Shown here: positions 33,765-44,687 of the stretch, piece by piece | How the letters are laid out: each line of letters begins with the position of its first letter | Numbering within the stretch: position 1 is the stretch's first letter | Assembly: GCA_016197405.1 (NCBI GenBank) | Contig: JACPVR010000032.1 | Span: forward strand, 18,526 to 82,525 | Reading direction: 5' to 3' | Origin: Mycobacterium sp. | Lineage (GTDB): Bacteria; Actinomycetota; Actinomycetes; Mycobacteriales; Mycobacteriaceae | Length of the DNA: 64,000 nucleotides | The notes under the pieces: model-generated | What the model was told of the DNA's origin: nothing | Databases searched by the model: none | What the model saw: only the letters and a program-made list of their open reading frames with translations | Position numbers and translations under genes: made by a program

Positions 33765-34241
33765 CTAAGGCCGGGCGATACCGGCCGACAGCACGCGAAC
33801 CGCGCTGATCAGACCGTCGATGAGGTTGCCCTCCTGGAACGCCGAGGCTGCAGCCGCCACGCCGAGCGGGGCGGCAGATTCGGCACCCCGGCCCTGCAGA
33901 GCAGAACCGTAGACGACCTCGATGGCCTTCTGGTTCGGCGACACCGCGATCAGCACCGCGTCGTCGGGAGTGGGCACCTTGGCGAGGATCTCGCGCGCCC
34001 GTGCGGCGGTGTCACTGCCGAGGTCGCCGATGTAGACCGCGAACCGTGCCTTCGAGGCCCGCGAACCGTACTTCAGCGCGTCGTCGAGAGCGACACGATC
34101 CTTGATCGAGAACGGGTAGTCCTCCGAGAGTTCACCGGGTTCGGTGACACCGGAAACCCGGCCGCTGGACGTGACAGCCCAGCCGTAGGGCAGTGAGTCC
34201 GGGTCGACATGGACGACGCTGCCGTGATCACCACTTGCCAC
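33765..34241 (-). CDS. DUF5130 family protein (Rv2468c homologue)
   Basis: 158 residues from a GTG at 34241, preceded by GGAGG at 8 bases; a longer in-frame reading to 34310 lies inside the upstream gene and is not supported. The sequence VVHVDPDSLPYGWAVTSSGRVSGVTEPGELSEDYPFSIKDRVALDDALKYGSRASKARFAVYIGDLG matches what I recall of Rv2468c. The middle (RAREILAKVPTPDDAVLIAVSPNQKAIEVVYG) resembles TPM-domain proteins, but the role is unknown. It overlaps the upstream CtaJ-like gene by 14 bases, so both are coupled. Confidence 0.85.
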   Translation of the reverse strand: MASGDHGSVVHVDPDSLPYGWAVTSSGRVSGVTEPGELSEDYPFSIKDRVALDDALKYGSRASKARFAVYIGDLGSDTAARAREILAKVPTPDDAVLIAVSPNQKAIEVVYGSALQGRGAESAAPLGVAAAASAFQEGNLIDGLISAVRVLSAGIARP

Positions 34242-34467
34242 TTGCGCCACCTCCAACGGTGAACTCGGATGCACCATGACCGTGTCCGTGACCGCCACCG
34301 ACCTTCTCACCGGTGGCCGCCCACAGGATCGGACCGTAGGTCCATTCCTCGGACAACGAGTAAGGCTTGGGGTGCGGGCTCTTCTTGCTGAGCGTCACTG
34401 CCGCGAGCAGCAACGCCACCAGCAGCGGGACCCCGCCGATCAGGGAATGGGTCAGTGCGGTACTCAC
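34228..34467 (-). CDS. Small membrane protein, probable cytochrome aa3 oxidase subunit CtaJ
   Basis: 79 residues from a GTG at 34467. One transmembrane helix (about residues 6-26, THSLIGGVPLLVALLLAAVTL), a short cytoplasmic segment KKSPHPKPYSLSEEWTYGPILWAATGE, then a His/Gly-rich stretch GGGHGHGHG and the end GGGASGKW. These features and the place between the Rv2468c and Rv2469c homologues agree with CtaJ, an accessory subunit found in the mycobacterial III2-IV2 respiratory supercomplex. The assignment is from memory of that subunit and is not certain; otherwise it is a conserved single-pass protein of unknown role. Confidence 0.65.
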   Translation of the reverse strand: MSTALTHSLIGGVPLLVALLLAAVTLSKKSPHPKPYSLSEEWTYGPILWAATGEKVGGGHGHGHGASEFTVGGGASGKW

Positions 34468-34526
34468 GCGGTAAACCTATCCCACAGGCGTGGCGGCAGC
34501 ACAGCAACCTGCCGCACGAACCTCGT

Positions 34527-34683
34527 TGCCCAACTCCTCACGCCTCGTACCTCGGCGCTTCGTCGTCAGGCTGATCCCCACTGCCCAACTCCTCACGCCT
34601 CGTACCTCGGCGCTTCGTCGTCAGGCTGATCCCCACTGCCCAACTCCTCACGCCTCGTACCTCGGCGCTTCGTCGTCAGGCTG
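34527..34683. repeat. 55-bp tandem repeat, nearly three copies
   Basis: Units start at 34527, 34582 and 34637 with TGCCCAACTCCTCACGCCTC and repeat exactly every 55 bases; the third copy breaks off at about 34683 where the unique sequence of the HNH gene begins. On the minus strand each unit carries GAGGAGTTGGGCAGTG, which has the form of an SD plus GTG start, and a TGA close by. The HNH gene stop (34676-34678) lies inside copy 3. The architecture recalls mycobacterial interspersed (MIRU/VNTR) units at operon junctions. Confidence 0.95.
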
Positions 34684-35314
34684 CCCCTTCACCCAGATAG
34701 CGCACCCACGCCGGGTCGAGCTCCTTGACCGTCGACAACAGCCGCCAGTGCTGGCCTTTCGGCGGCAGCGGCGCATGGCGTAGCGACCAGCCCAGCTCGG
34801 AGAGCAGCTTGTCGGCCTTCTTGTGGTTGCACGTCGAACAGCACGCGACGCAGTTCTCCCAGGTGTGCTCGCCGCCGCGGCTGCGCGGCACCACATGGTC
34901 GACGGTGTCGGCCTTGCCACCGCAGTACGCGCAGCGGAAACGGTCCCGATGCATCAGCGCGGCGCGGGTCATCGGAATCCGGGCCCGATAAGGCACCCGG
35001 ACGAATGTCCGCAGCCGGATCACCGACGGCACCGAGATCGCCCGCGTCGCGGAGTGGATGACCGGCCCGCCCGGGTCGTCGTGCACCACCTCGGCTTTAC
35101 CGCACAGCAGCATCACGATTGCCCGGCGCATCGGCAGAGCGGTGAGTGGTTCGTAGGTCGAATTCAGCAGCAGCACCCGACGCCTACCCCATACCGAACC
35201 GGCGTCGTGCGGGGGTTCCACGCTGTGCAGGGCCGCAGTTCCCCCCGCCGCGACCAGACCCGTCGCGGCGCGGTGGCCAGCCCTATTTATCAGGTTGCGG
35301 TTGCGCTGCGCCAT
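34676..35314 (-). CDS. HNH endonuclease domain protein (Rv2469c homologue)
   Basis: 212 residues from the ATG at 35314 (MAQRNRNLINRAGHRA), with GGAGGG about 5 bases upstream; an in-frame extension to 35386 is not supported. The C-terminal half carries an HNH domain: FRCAYCGGKADTVDHVVPRSRGGEHTWENCVACCSTCNHKKADK, with two CxxC zinc pairs and the DHVxPxxxGG...N catalytic elements. The N-terminal part (RRVLLLNSTYEPLTALPMRRAIVMLLCGKAEVV) is typical of this conserved actinobacterial group. It may act as a nuclease on DNA; the physiological target is unknown. The 3' end enters a 55-bp tandem repeat. Confidence 0.9.
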   Translation of the reverse strand: MAQRNRNLINRAGHRAATGLVAAGGTAALHSVEPPHDAGSVWGRRRVLLLNSTYEPLTALPMRRAIVMLLCGKAEVVHDDPGGPVIHSATRAISVPSVIRLRTFVRVPYRARIPMTRAALMHRDRFRCAYCGGKADTVDHVVPRSRGGEHTWENCVACCSTCNHKKADKLLSELGWSLRHAPLPPKGQHWRLLSTVKELDPAWVRYLGEGAA

Positions 35315-35447
35315 TCGCCCTCCGCGCACAGTCCACCATGAATCCGTATCGCGCGCACGACTATTTAATCGGTGTTCGCAGGTCAATCCCGTGAACAGCG
35401 GGTGACGTGGTCACCGGGACAGGCAACAATGATTTCGCCAGCGCACA

Positions 35448-36445
35448 GTGGGGGGACAATTGACGTACGGCTACGGACCGGGGCCGGGTGACCCGCAGTT
35501 CCCCTACGGCGCAGGCCCGGGCGGGCCGTACGGACCTCCGCCGGGTTATGGCCCGCCGCCGCTGAACTACCCCTCCGGTCCGACAAATCCGCTGGCCATC
35601 GCCTCCATCGTGCTGGCGTTGCTGTGCGCACCGGCGGGTGCCGTGACCGGTCATCTCGCCTTGCGTCAGATCCGCAGGCGCTTCCAGCGTGGCCGCGATC
35701 TTGCGGTGATCGGGCTGACGTTGTCCTACACCATGATCGTGCTGACGGTCGCGGCTCTGGTGTTCTGGACGGTCATGCAACGGCCGGACACCGACCAGCC
35801 ACCGGTGGCGTCCCCGCAGGAGGCGCCGGCAGCGGGCACCTCGGCGACACCGCCGCCGCGACCCGATCTGTCGATGATCCTGCTGAGCGCCGCTGAGATC
35901 GGCACGCTCATCGGAGACCCCGATCTGGCCCCGCCGCCGGCACCGGTACCCGGATCGGGACCCGGTGCAGGCGGCCAGGGACCGTCGGGCCTGGACAGCT
36001 ACGACCCGGTGGAATGCGCGGGCGCCGTGCTGCCCGGACTCGACACCGTCTACCGCGACAGCGGCAAGACCGAGGTCAAACGGGCGATGTTCCAGCACCT
36101 CGAAAAGGCCCTGATCATCGAGGAGCTGGCGGTGTCCTTCGCCTCACCGGCGCGCGGGCACGGCTGTTCCTGGACAAGAACGCCCAACAGTGGCAGAAGT
36201 GCGCCGGCACCTCGGTACGGCTCACGACACCGCCCAACAGCCTGATGTACGGAGTCGGCACACCGACGGTCACGCCCGATCGCATCGCCGTCAGCGACAC
36301 CATCCCGGGCTACGCCGCGGCGTCGCAGCGACGCATCATGGCGGTCAAAGGGGCAGTGGTGATCGACCTCGGGATGATGTCGATCGGGCTCGGCGACAGC
36401 CTCGACAAGGTCGCCGATGAGCTGCTGGCCCGCGTCCCGGGGTGA
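35448..36445 (+). pseudogene. DUF4190/PknH-type sensor domain protein, interrupted by a frameshift
   Basis: Frame 1 (from GTG 35448 or TTG 35460, GGGGGG upstream of the latter) encodes a Gly/Pro/Tyr-rich N-terminus, two membrane helices (NPLAIASIVLALLCAPAGAVTGHLALRQI and LAVIGLTLSYTMIVLTVAALVFW) and the first half of an extracellular sensor domain (LSAAEIGTLIGDPDLA, DPVECAGAVLPGLDTVYRDSG). At about 36150-36160 (run CGGCGCGCGGGCACGG) the protein-like reading moves to the -1 frame and continues as RARLFLDKNAQQWQKCAGTSVRL to the stop at 36445, as if one base were missing. The domain resembles the PknH C-terminal sensor. Genuine decay, sequencing error or programmed shift cannot be told apart here. 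Confidence 0.75.
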
Positions 36446-36478
36446 CGGGCCGGTGGCGCGATGGCCCACAATGGAATC

Positions 36479-36874
36479 GTGACCGATGTCCAGCAATCGT
36501 TTTACGACGCAGTAGGTGGTCACCAGACGTTCGCGACCATCGTGGCCCGTTTCTATCAGCAGGTAGCCGAGGACGAAATCCTGCGGCCCCTGTATCCCGA
36601 CGACGATATGGACGGCGCCGAGGAGCGGCTGCGGATGTTCCTGGAGCAGTACTGGGGCGGGCCGCGTACCTATTCCGAGGAACGCGGCCATCCGCGGCTG
36701 CGGATGCGGCATTCGCCGTTCCGGATCGGCTATCTGGAGCGGGACGCCTGGCTGCGCTGCATGCATACCGCCGTCGCCGAGATCGACTCCGAAACCCTCG
36801 ACGACGCGCACCGCAAGGCGCTGTTGGACTATCTGGAGATGGCCGCGCAGTCGATGGTCAACGCGCCGTTCTGA
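36479..36874 (+). CDS. glbO: Truncated haemoglobin O
   Basis: 131 residues from a GTG at 36479 (VTDVQQSFYDAVGGHQTF); an in-frame ATG at 36461 is the alternative. Group II 2-on-2 haemoglobin with the family segments LYPDDDMDGAEERLRMFLEQYWGGPRTYSEERGHPRLRMRHSPFRIG (proximal His in RMRH, Tyr and Trp of the distal site in the E/G region) and WLRCMHTAVAEID. It binds O2 and other diatomic ligands and is thought to help respiration at the membrane or peroxide handling in mycobacteria. It is the Rv2470 equivalent; aglA, which follows in M. tuberculosis, is missing here. Confidence 0.97.
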   Translation: MTDVQQSFYDAVGGHQTFATIVARFYQQVAEDEILRPLYPDDDMDGAEERLRMFLEQYWGGPRTYSEERGHPRLRMRHSPFRIGYLERDAWLRCMHTAVAEIDSETLDDAHRKALLDYLEMAAQSMVNAPF

Positions 36875-36950
36875 TCCAGCGCCCAGATCGACGAAATGGC
36901 GGCTTCCACTCGGCCTTTTCCGCCGAAAGGTGCGTTTGGGCGAAAGAGGG

Positions 36951-37634
36951 TCAGCGCAGGACGACGGCCGGGTCGCCGCGGCGGCGGTACACCGAACCGA
37001 AGCGGGCGTCGATGCGCAGCCAGGACGGCAGCACCCGGACCCGGACGATCTCGTCGGCGTCCACCGACTCCGGGGCGAACTGATCCTCGGCGCTGGACTG
37101 TTGCAGGAAACCCATACCGGTCAACGCGAAAACGCACCGCATCGGGATACCGACGACCTGCTCCCCCGCGCTCACACTGATGACTTCCTGATCCAGCAGC
37201 GACACCGGCGGTCCCTGCCCGCTGCCGTGTTCGCGCGCCAGTGCCACGCCGCGCTGCGCCAGGTCGAGCATCACCCGGGCCGGCACGTCGTCGAGGTGGA
37301 TGAAACCGGTCGACGGCGGCAGCACCCCGCGCCATGCCGAGTCCATGGCGTAGCCGGGTTCGACGAACCCGGACGCGTCGGCGGCGCCGACTGCCGCGGC
37401 GAGCGTGTCCGCCCCCACCGACAGGTCGTCGGGCCGGAGCCGGCCACCCACGGCGCGACTGGCGAGCACGTCGAAACCCGTTGCGACCCAAGCCTCGATG
37501 ACCGCCGGCGAGCGGGTACGCAAGCGGATGACCGCGGCCTCGTCGAGCCGCAACGCCCGCTCGGCGAAGGTGGTCAGGTCCACGCGATCCGGCGGCTCGC
37601 CCAGCCAGATGCCGCGCTCGGCTATCGCAACCAC
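36951..37634 (-). CDS. Conserved hypothetical protein (Rv2474c homologue)
   Basis: 227 residues starting with GTG at 37634, inside the 3' end of the thioesterase gene (13-base overlap), so the two are coupled. N-terminal part: DRVDLTTFAERALRLDEAAVIRLRTRSPAVIEAWVATGFDVLASRAVGG; C-terminal part contains MGFLQQSSAEDQFAPESVDADEIVRVRVLPSWLRIDARFGSVYRRRGD. I recognise no catalytic motif or membrane segment. The order with the Rv2475c homologue is the same as in M. tuberculosis. Function unknown. Confidence 0.85.
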   Translation of the reverse strand: MVAIAERGIWLGEPPDRVDLTTFAERALRLDEAAVIRLRTRSPAVIEAWVATGFDVLASRAVGGRLRPDDLSVGADTLAAAVGAADASGFVEPGYAMDSAWRGVLPPSTGFIHLDDVPARVMLDLAQRGVALAREHGSGQGPPVSLLDQEVISVSAGEQVVGIPMRCVFALTGMGFLQQSSAEDQFAPESVDADEIVRVRVLPSWLRIDARFGSVYRRRGDPAVVLR

Positions 37635-38035
37635 CGCTGCAGGTAGGCCCGGTGATCCGGGGACAGCCGGACCAGTTTCTGTTCGTCGATGTCGAATGCC
37701 GCCAGTTGTGTCTCGGCGATCACCGCGGGCCGGGAGTCGGGATCGGCGTTGACCGAACGCACCTCGTAGCCCAGTGTGAAGTCGACCGCACGCAGCCGGT
37801 TGACCCAGATCGTCACCTGCAGAGGCGAATCCATCAGCCGCAGCTGTCCCTTGTAGGACACCTTGACCTCGGCGATGAGCAGCCCGGTGGTGGTGATGGT
37901 GGGCCCGAAGGCGTCAGCGAGGAACGGGACCCGCGCCTCTTCCAGGATGGTGACCATCGTGGCGTGGTTGACGTGCTGGTACATGTCGATATCCGACCAG
38001 CGCACACCTACCGGTGTGACGAACCGCTCGCTCAA
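37622..38035 (-). CDS. Acyl-CoA thioesterase, 4HBT hotdog fold (Rv2475c homologue)
   Basis: 137 residues starting with a TTG (TTGA overlap with the gdh stop). The N-terminal segment VGVRWSDIDMYQHVNHATMVTILEEARVPFL is the 4-hydroxybenzoyl-CoA thioesterase signature with the catalytic Asp in the DxD-QHVNH region. It should hydrolyse acyl-CoA thioesters in the cytoplasm; chain-length preference cannot be read. The overlap with gdh and with the downstream conserved hypothetical shows a three-gene coupled unit, although a metabolic link between a glutamate dehydrogenase and a thioesterase is not obvious. Confidence 0.88.
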   Translation of the reverse strand: MSERFVTPVGVRWSDIDMYQHVNHATMVTILEEARVPFLADAFGPTITTTGLLIAEVKVSYKGQLRLMDSPLQVTIWVNRLRAVDFTLGYEVRSVNADPDSRPAVIAETQLAAFDIDEQKLVRLSPDHRAYLQRWLR

Positions 38036-41000
38036 CCGTTGGTCCCCGTTCCACTCGTTCGTGTCATATTGCGGATCTGGCGCGCCGCGACCGACAGTGT
38101 CGCCAGGTCGTGCACCTCATCAGCGTAGATCTCATCCAGGGTGCGGCGCGCACGCTCCAGCCGTGAGGCGTTGGTGTGCTGCCATTCGGCGATCTTCTCC
38201 TCACCGGTTTCATCCGGCTCGCCGATGCCCAGCACATCGAAGGTCAGCGTCCGCAGCGACGCATAGATATCGTCACGGATCGCCAAGCGCGCCAAGGAAT
38301 GCCACCGATCATCGCGCGGCAGCCCGGATACCGCCGTCAGCAGCCCGTCGGTGCCCAGATGATCCATCAACGCGAAGTAGGTGTCGGCGACCTCGGCTTC
38401 GTCGCGGTCGGCGATATCGGCCACGTCGATGATGTCGAGCAGGCTGTACTGGTACAGACCGCTGGACACCGCGAAAGCCAGTTCCTTGGGTGCGCCGTGC
38501 GCGGCGAACTCCTCGGCTTCGGAGAACACGATGGCGCGGTCGTCGCCGCGCAACCATTCCGGCATCCGCGGGGTGAGCGCGGCGACCTTGGCCGCGAACC
38601 GGTTGATCTCGGCTCCGACGGCCAGCGGCTGCGGCCGGTAGTTGAGCAGCCAGCGCCCGGCCCGATCGATGAGCCGACGCAGGTCTAGCGTCATCCGGTC
38701 CGAAACATGCACCGGCATACCGTTTTCCACACTCGCCGCGCGGATCTGGCGCCACACCTCACCGATCCCGAAGATCGCGTCGGTGGCGGCGTAGGTGCGT
38801 ACCGCATCGACGGTGCCGACACCGACATCCTCGGTGATGCGGTAGGCGTAGCTGATACCGGCGGTGTCGACCAGATCGTTGACCAGCATGGTGGTGACGA
38901 TCTCGCCACGCAGCTGGTGGGTGCGGATCTCCGGACCGAAGCGGTCGCGCAGCTGCGACGGGAAATAGGACGGCAGCCGGCCCGCGAAAACCTCGAGGTC
39001 GGGCAGGTCGCTGGCCAGCACATCATCCTTGAGCGCCAGCTTCACATGCGCCATGAGTGTCGCCAGCTCCGGTGAGGTCAGCCCGATACCCACTTCGGTA
39101 CGCCGCCGGATCTCCTTGTCGCTGGGCAGGGCTTCGAGTTCGCGGTTGAGCCCGCGGGTCGCCTCGAGTTCGCGGATCTGGCGGGCGTGCACGTTGAACA
39201 GCGTGGCCGCGTTGGCACGGCTGGTGCCCATCAGGTCGTTCTGCTCGGCGTTGTCGGCCAGCACCAGCTCGCCGACCTCGTCGGTCATCGACTCCAGCAG
39301 CGGCGAACGCTCCTCGGCGCTGACCTTGCCGAGGCTGACCAGCGAGTCCACCAGGATCTTGATGTTGACCTCGTGATCGGAGCAGTCCACGCCCGCCGAG
39401 TTGTCCAGTGCGTCGGTGTTGATCCGGCCACCGGCCAGGTCGAATTCGATGCGGCCCAGTGATGTCACACCGAGGTTGCCACCTTCACCGACGACTTTGG
39501 CGCGCAACTGGTTTCCGTTGACACGGACCAGGTCGTTGGCACGGTCGCCGACATCGGCATCCGATTCGGTCTCGGCCTTGACGTAGGTGCCGATACCGCC
39601 GTTCCACAGCAGGTCGACGGGGGCTTTGATGATGGCCTTGACCAGGGCGGGCGGTGAGATCTCGGTGATCTCGTCGTCGAGACCCAGGGCGCGGCGCATC
39701 TCGGGGCTGACGGTGATCGACTTCTGATCACGACGGAAGATGCCGCCGCCCTTGGAGATCAGCGACGTGTCGTAGTCCTCCCAGGAGGAGCGCGGCAGGT
39801 CGAAGAGCCGCTGGCGCTCGGCCCAGGTGGAGGCCGGGTCCGGGTTGGGATCGACGAAGATGTGCAGGTGGTTGAACGCCGCCACCAATTTGATGTGCTT
39901 GGACAGCAGCATGCCGTTGCCGAACACGTCACCGCTCATATCGCCGATACCGACGACGGTGAAGTCCTGGGTCTGGGTGTCGACGCCCATCTCCCGGAAG
40001 TGCCGTTTGACGCTCTCCCACGCCCCCTTGGCGGTGATCCCCATGGCCTTGTGGTCGTAGCCCACCGAGCCGCCCGAGGCGAACGCGTCACCGAGCCAGA
40101 ACCCGTAGGACTTGGCGACGTCGTTGGCGATATCGGAGAACGTCGCCGTGCCCTTGTCGGCGGCGACAACGAGATACGCGTCGTCGCCGTCGCGGCGGAC
40201 GACCTGCTTGGGCGGGGTCACTCCGCCCGTGGTCCGGTCGACGTTGTCGGTGATGTCGAGCAGGCCCGCGATGAAAAGCCGGTAGCAGGACACACCTTCG
40301 GCGCGGGTCGCTTCGCGGTCGGTGGCGGCATCGCCGGTGGCCACCGGCGGGTTCTTGACGACGAAACCGCCCTTGGCGCCGACGGGGACGATGACGGCGT
40401 TCTTGACTGCCTGGGCCTTGACCAGGCCGAGGATTTCGGTCCGGAAGTCCTCACGACGATCCGACCAGCGCAGCCCGCCGCGGGCCACCGAGCCGAACCG
40501 CAGGTGCACGCCTTCGACCCGCGGTGAGTAGACGAAGATCTCGAACCGGGGTTTGGGCAGCGGCACCTCGTCGATCAGACCCGGATTGAGCTTGATCGAC
40601 AACACACCTTGACTTCGCGCCGAATTCGGTTCGGTGACAAAGTAGTTGGTGCGCAAGGTGGCCTGCACCAGCGACGCGAACGCTCGGAGCACGCGGTCGG
40701 TGTCGAGGCTGACCAGCGCGTCGATATCGGCGGCGACCGCCGCGGCGGCGGCCTGGGCCCGCTGCGCCTTGTCGGTGTCGGATTCGCCGGTGGCGGGATC
40801 GAAGATCACCTCGAACAGTTCGACCAGCGAGCGCGCCGTACCCGCGTTGTCGTTGATGACCGTCTCGATGTGGGTCTGGCTGTAGGGAAAACCGGCCTGC
40901 CGCAGGTATTTTGCGTAGCTGCGCAGGATGACGACCTGGCGCCAGGTGAAACCGGCGCGCAGCACCAGTTCGTTGAATCGGTCGATCTCCATCTGGCCCT

Positions 41001-42897
41001 GCCAGATGGCGGTGACGGCGTCGGCGAACCGCTGCGCGACGTCGTCGCGGTTGGCTTCGGTGGCCGGTGGGATGGACGGTTTCGGCGACACCCGGAACTG
41101 GTAGATCCACACCGGCAGCCCGTCCGGGCGCGTCACCGTGAACGGCCGCTCTTCCAGCACGATCACGCCCATCGACTGCAGCATCGGCAGCAGTTCGCTC
41201 AGCGTCGCCGAACGGCCGCCGAGATACCAGGTGAGCTCGGCGTTACCGCCTCCGGCGGCCTCGGCGAAGACCAGCTTCACCGAATCTTCTTGCAGCTCTT
41301 CGATGATGGCGATATCGGCGATGGCATCGACGGGGTCGACGGCCTGCTTGTAGGACTCCGGGAACGCCGACGAGTAATGCTCGGCCTTGGCCTGGTCGAT
41401 CGAACCAGTCTGCACCGCTCCCAGCAGCCGGTCGGCCCAGGTGCGCGCGGCCTCGGTCAGCAGGTGCTGGATCCGGGTCTCGTTGGCCAGTGAACCGTCG
41501 ATGTCCTGCAGCCGGGTGCCGTCGGGCAGCTTGACGGTGAAATGCACCAGCGCCCAGGGGGATTCACTGACACGCGCGGAGTATTCGATGCTGACGCCGC
41601 CGAACTCGCGGACCAGGATGTCTTGCATCTCCAGCCGTACCGCGGTGGTGTAGCGGTCACGCGGCAGGTAGACCAGGCACGACACGAAATGGCCGAGCTG
41701 GTCGGGGCGGGCGAACAGCAGCGTGCGCCGCCGTGATCCCAGGTCGATGACCGTCATCGCCATGTCGTGCAGTTCTTGTGCGCTCAGCGCGAAAAGCTCG
41801 GAGCGGGGCACGGTCTGGATGACGTCGAGCAGGAGCTGGCCGGGATGGCTGGGGTCCTTGTCGGCGATCGCCAGCGCATCGTGCACGCGCCGGGCCACCA
41901 ACGGGATCTCCAGCACATTGGCGTTCATGGCGGCCACGGTGAACAGACCGACGAAGCGGTGCTCGATCGCGGTGCTGTCGGGGCTTTCGCGCACCACGAC
42001 GATGTACGGGTAGGCGCCATAGCGCAGATAACTGGGCACGGTGGCCTGCGCCAGGACCAGCAGCTCGTCACCGGTGGTCAGCTGCGGCAGCACATCCTCG
42101 CGCAAGCGCAGCACGCCGAGGCGGCTGGCTTCGTCCACTGAGGACCGGCCGTCGCGCACCGGGCACCGTTGATAACCGAGCAGGATGAAGTGCCCGTCGG
42201 CCAGCCAGCGCAACAGGGCGGCGACATCGGTGCGGTCCGGCCCGGGGAACCGGCGCTCGGTGTCGTTGTCGACGGCAGCGGCCAACCGCATCAGCTCATC
42301 GCTCATCGCGGCCGCGTCGAGGGCGACCTGCCTGCCGTCGGCGAGCACCCGCGGGATCTGCTGCTCGGCGGTGGCCAGCGCGCGCTGGTCGACCGACGGT
42401 GCGAGCTGCACGGTGATCCAGGTCTCGACACCGTCGGTGCCGTCGGCTTCGGTGGCCGGCCGGATGTCGAGCAGTTCACCGTCGGCGCCGCGGTGCACCA
42501 CGAACGACGGATTCATGATGGCGACGTAGGCGACGCCGAGCCGGTGCAGCAGGACCGTCACCGAATCCATCAGCATGGCGGCCTGATCGGTGACGACCTG
42601 CAGTGCCAGCCGAGAGCCGTCCAGGCCGCTGTCGGCGGCGACGACCGCGACGTTGGTCTGACCCGGCAGCCGGCGCGCGCCCAGTTCGAACTGCGCCGAC
42701 ATCAGCTCCGCCGACACGACGTCGCGGGCCGGGATGCGGCGCAGCGCGCCGGTGTCGGCGGAATCGGCATCGGTGTGCGGTGCGTCGCCGTGCGGGCCCC
42801 GGAAGGTCCCGAGGTAGGCGTCTCGTAAGACGTCGACGGCGTCCGGGGAGAGTTCGGCCCACGCAATGGGGCCTCTGGCACCGGGTTTCACCGTCAT
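38032..42897 (-). CDS. gdh: NAD-specific glutamate dehydrogenase, large type
   Basis: 1621 residues from the ATG at 42897, which has AGGAG at 8 bases; the GTG three codons upstream sits on top of that SD and is unlikely. This is the 180-kDa class (Rv2476c) that deaminates glutamate to 2-oxoglutarate with NAD+. Layout: N-terminal ACT-like regulatory domains (residues about 40-600, MLMDSVTVLLHRLGVAY, GHFILLGYQRC), catalytic domain (about 700-1230, VYSPRVEGVHLRFGSVARGGLRWSDRREDFRTEILGLVKAQAVKNAVIVPVGAKGGFVVK with the catalytic Lys/Asp region; VVGIGDMSGDVFGNGMLLS for NAD), and a helical C-terminal domain. The mycobacterial homologue is controlled by GarA. Stop overlaps the thioesterase start. Confidence 0.98.
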   Translation of the reverse strand: MTVKPGARGPIAWAELSPDAVDVLRDAYLGTFRGPHGDAPHTDADSADTGALRRIPARDVVSAELMSAQFELGARRLPGQTNVAVVAADSGLDGSRLALQVVTDQAAMLMDSVTVLLHRLGVAYVAIMNPSFVVHRGADGELLDIRPATEADGTDGVETWITVQLAPSVDQRALATAEQQIPRVLADGRQVALDAAAMSDELMRLAAAVDNDTERRFPGPDRTDVAALLRWLADGHFILLGYQRCPVRDGRSSVDEASRLGVLRLREDVLPQLTTGDELLVLAQATVPSYLRYGAYPYIVVVRESPDSTAIEHRFVGLFTVAAMNANVLEIPLVARRVHDALAIADKDPSHPGQLLLDVIQTVPRSELFALSAQELHDMAMTVIDLGSRRRTLLFARPDQLGHFVSCLVYLPRDRYTTAVRLEMQDILVREFGGVSIEYSARVSESPWALVHFTVKLPDGTRLQDIDGSLANETRIQHLLTEAARTWADRLLGAVQTGSIDQAKAEHYSSAFPESYKQAVDPVDAIADIAIIEELQEDSVKLVFAEAAGGGNAELTWYLGGRSATLSELLPMLQSMGVIVLEERPFTVTRPDGLPVWIYQFRVSPKPSIPPATEANRDDVAQRFADAVTAIWQGQMEIDRFNELVLRAGFTWRQVVILRSYAKYLRQAGFPYSQTHIETVINDNAGTARSLVELFEVIFDPATGESDTDKAQRAQAAAAAVAADIDALVSLDTDRVLRAFASLVQATLRTNYFVTEPNSARSQGVLSIKLNPGLIDEVPLPKPRFEIFVYSPRVEGVHLRFGSVARGGLRWSDRREDFRTEILGLVKAQAVKNAVIVPVGAKGGFVVKNPPVATGDAATDREATRAEGVSCYRLFIAGLLDITDNVDRTTGGVTPPKQVVRRDGDDAYLVVAADKGTATFSDIANDVAKSYGFWLGDAFASGGSVGYDHKAMGITAKGAWESVKRHFREMGVDTQTQDFTVVGIGDMSGDVFGNGMLLSKHIKLVAAFNHLHIFVDPNPDPASTWAERQRLFDLPRSSWEDYDTSLISKGGGIFRRDQKSITVSPEMRRALGLDDEITEISPPALVKAIIKAPVDLLWNGGIGTYVKAETESDADVGDRANDLVRVNGNQLRAKVVGEGGNLGVTSLGRIEFDLAGGRINTDALDNSAGVDCSDHEVNIKILVDSLVSLGKVSAEERSPLLESMTDEVGELVLADNAEQNDLMGTSRANAATLFNVHARQIRELEATRGLNRELEALPSDKEIRRRTEVGIGLTSPELATLMAHVKLALKDDVLASDLPDLEVFAGRLPSYFPSQLRDRFGPEIRTHQLRGEIVTTMLVNDLVDTAGISYAYRITEDVGVGTVDAVRTYAATDAIFGIGEVWRQIRAASVENGMPVHVSDRMTLDLRRLIDRAGRWLLNYRPQPLAVGAEINRFAAKVAALTPRMPEWLRGDDRAIVFSEAEEFAAHGAPKELAFAVSSGLYQYSLLDIIDVADIADRDEAEVADTYFALMDHLGTDGLLTAVSGLPRDDRWHSLARLAIRDDIYASLRTLTFDVLGIGEPDETGEEKIAEWQHTNASRLERARRTLDEIYADEVHDLATLSVAARQIRNMTRTSGTGTNG

Positions 42898-42949
42898 ACG
42901 GATCACTCCTGACTAGGCTGCGGCCGACGTTGGTACGCAGCCGCCCACA

Positions 42950-44623
<1,674 letters not shown>

Positions 44624-44687
44624 GCCGCTGTGTTGCCTTTCTGGTCTGCAAGTAATGCTTGCCGACCATCCTAGGCGTGCAGACACC

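Noticed and set aside
36881..36942. Intergenic CGCCCA/TGGGCG pairing after glbO as a third REP-like element
   Set aside because: Arms are only six bases and the interior does not pair; too weak to annotate.
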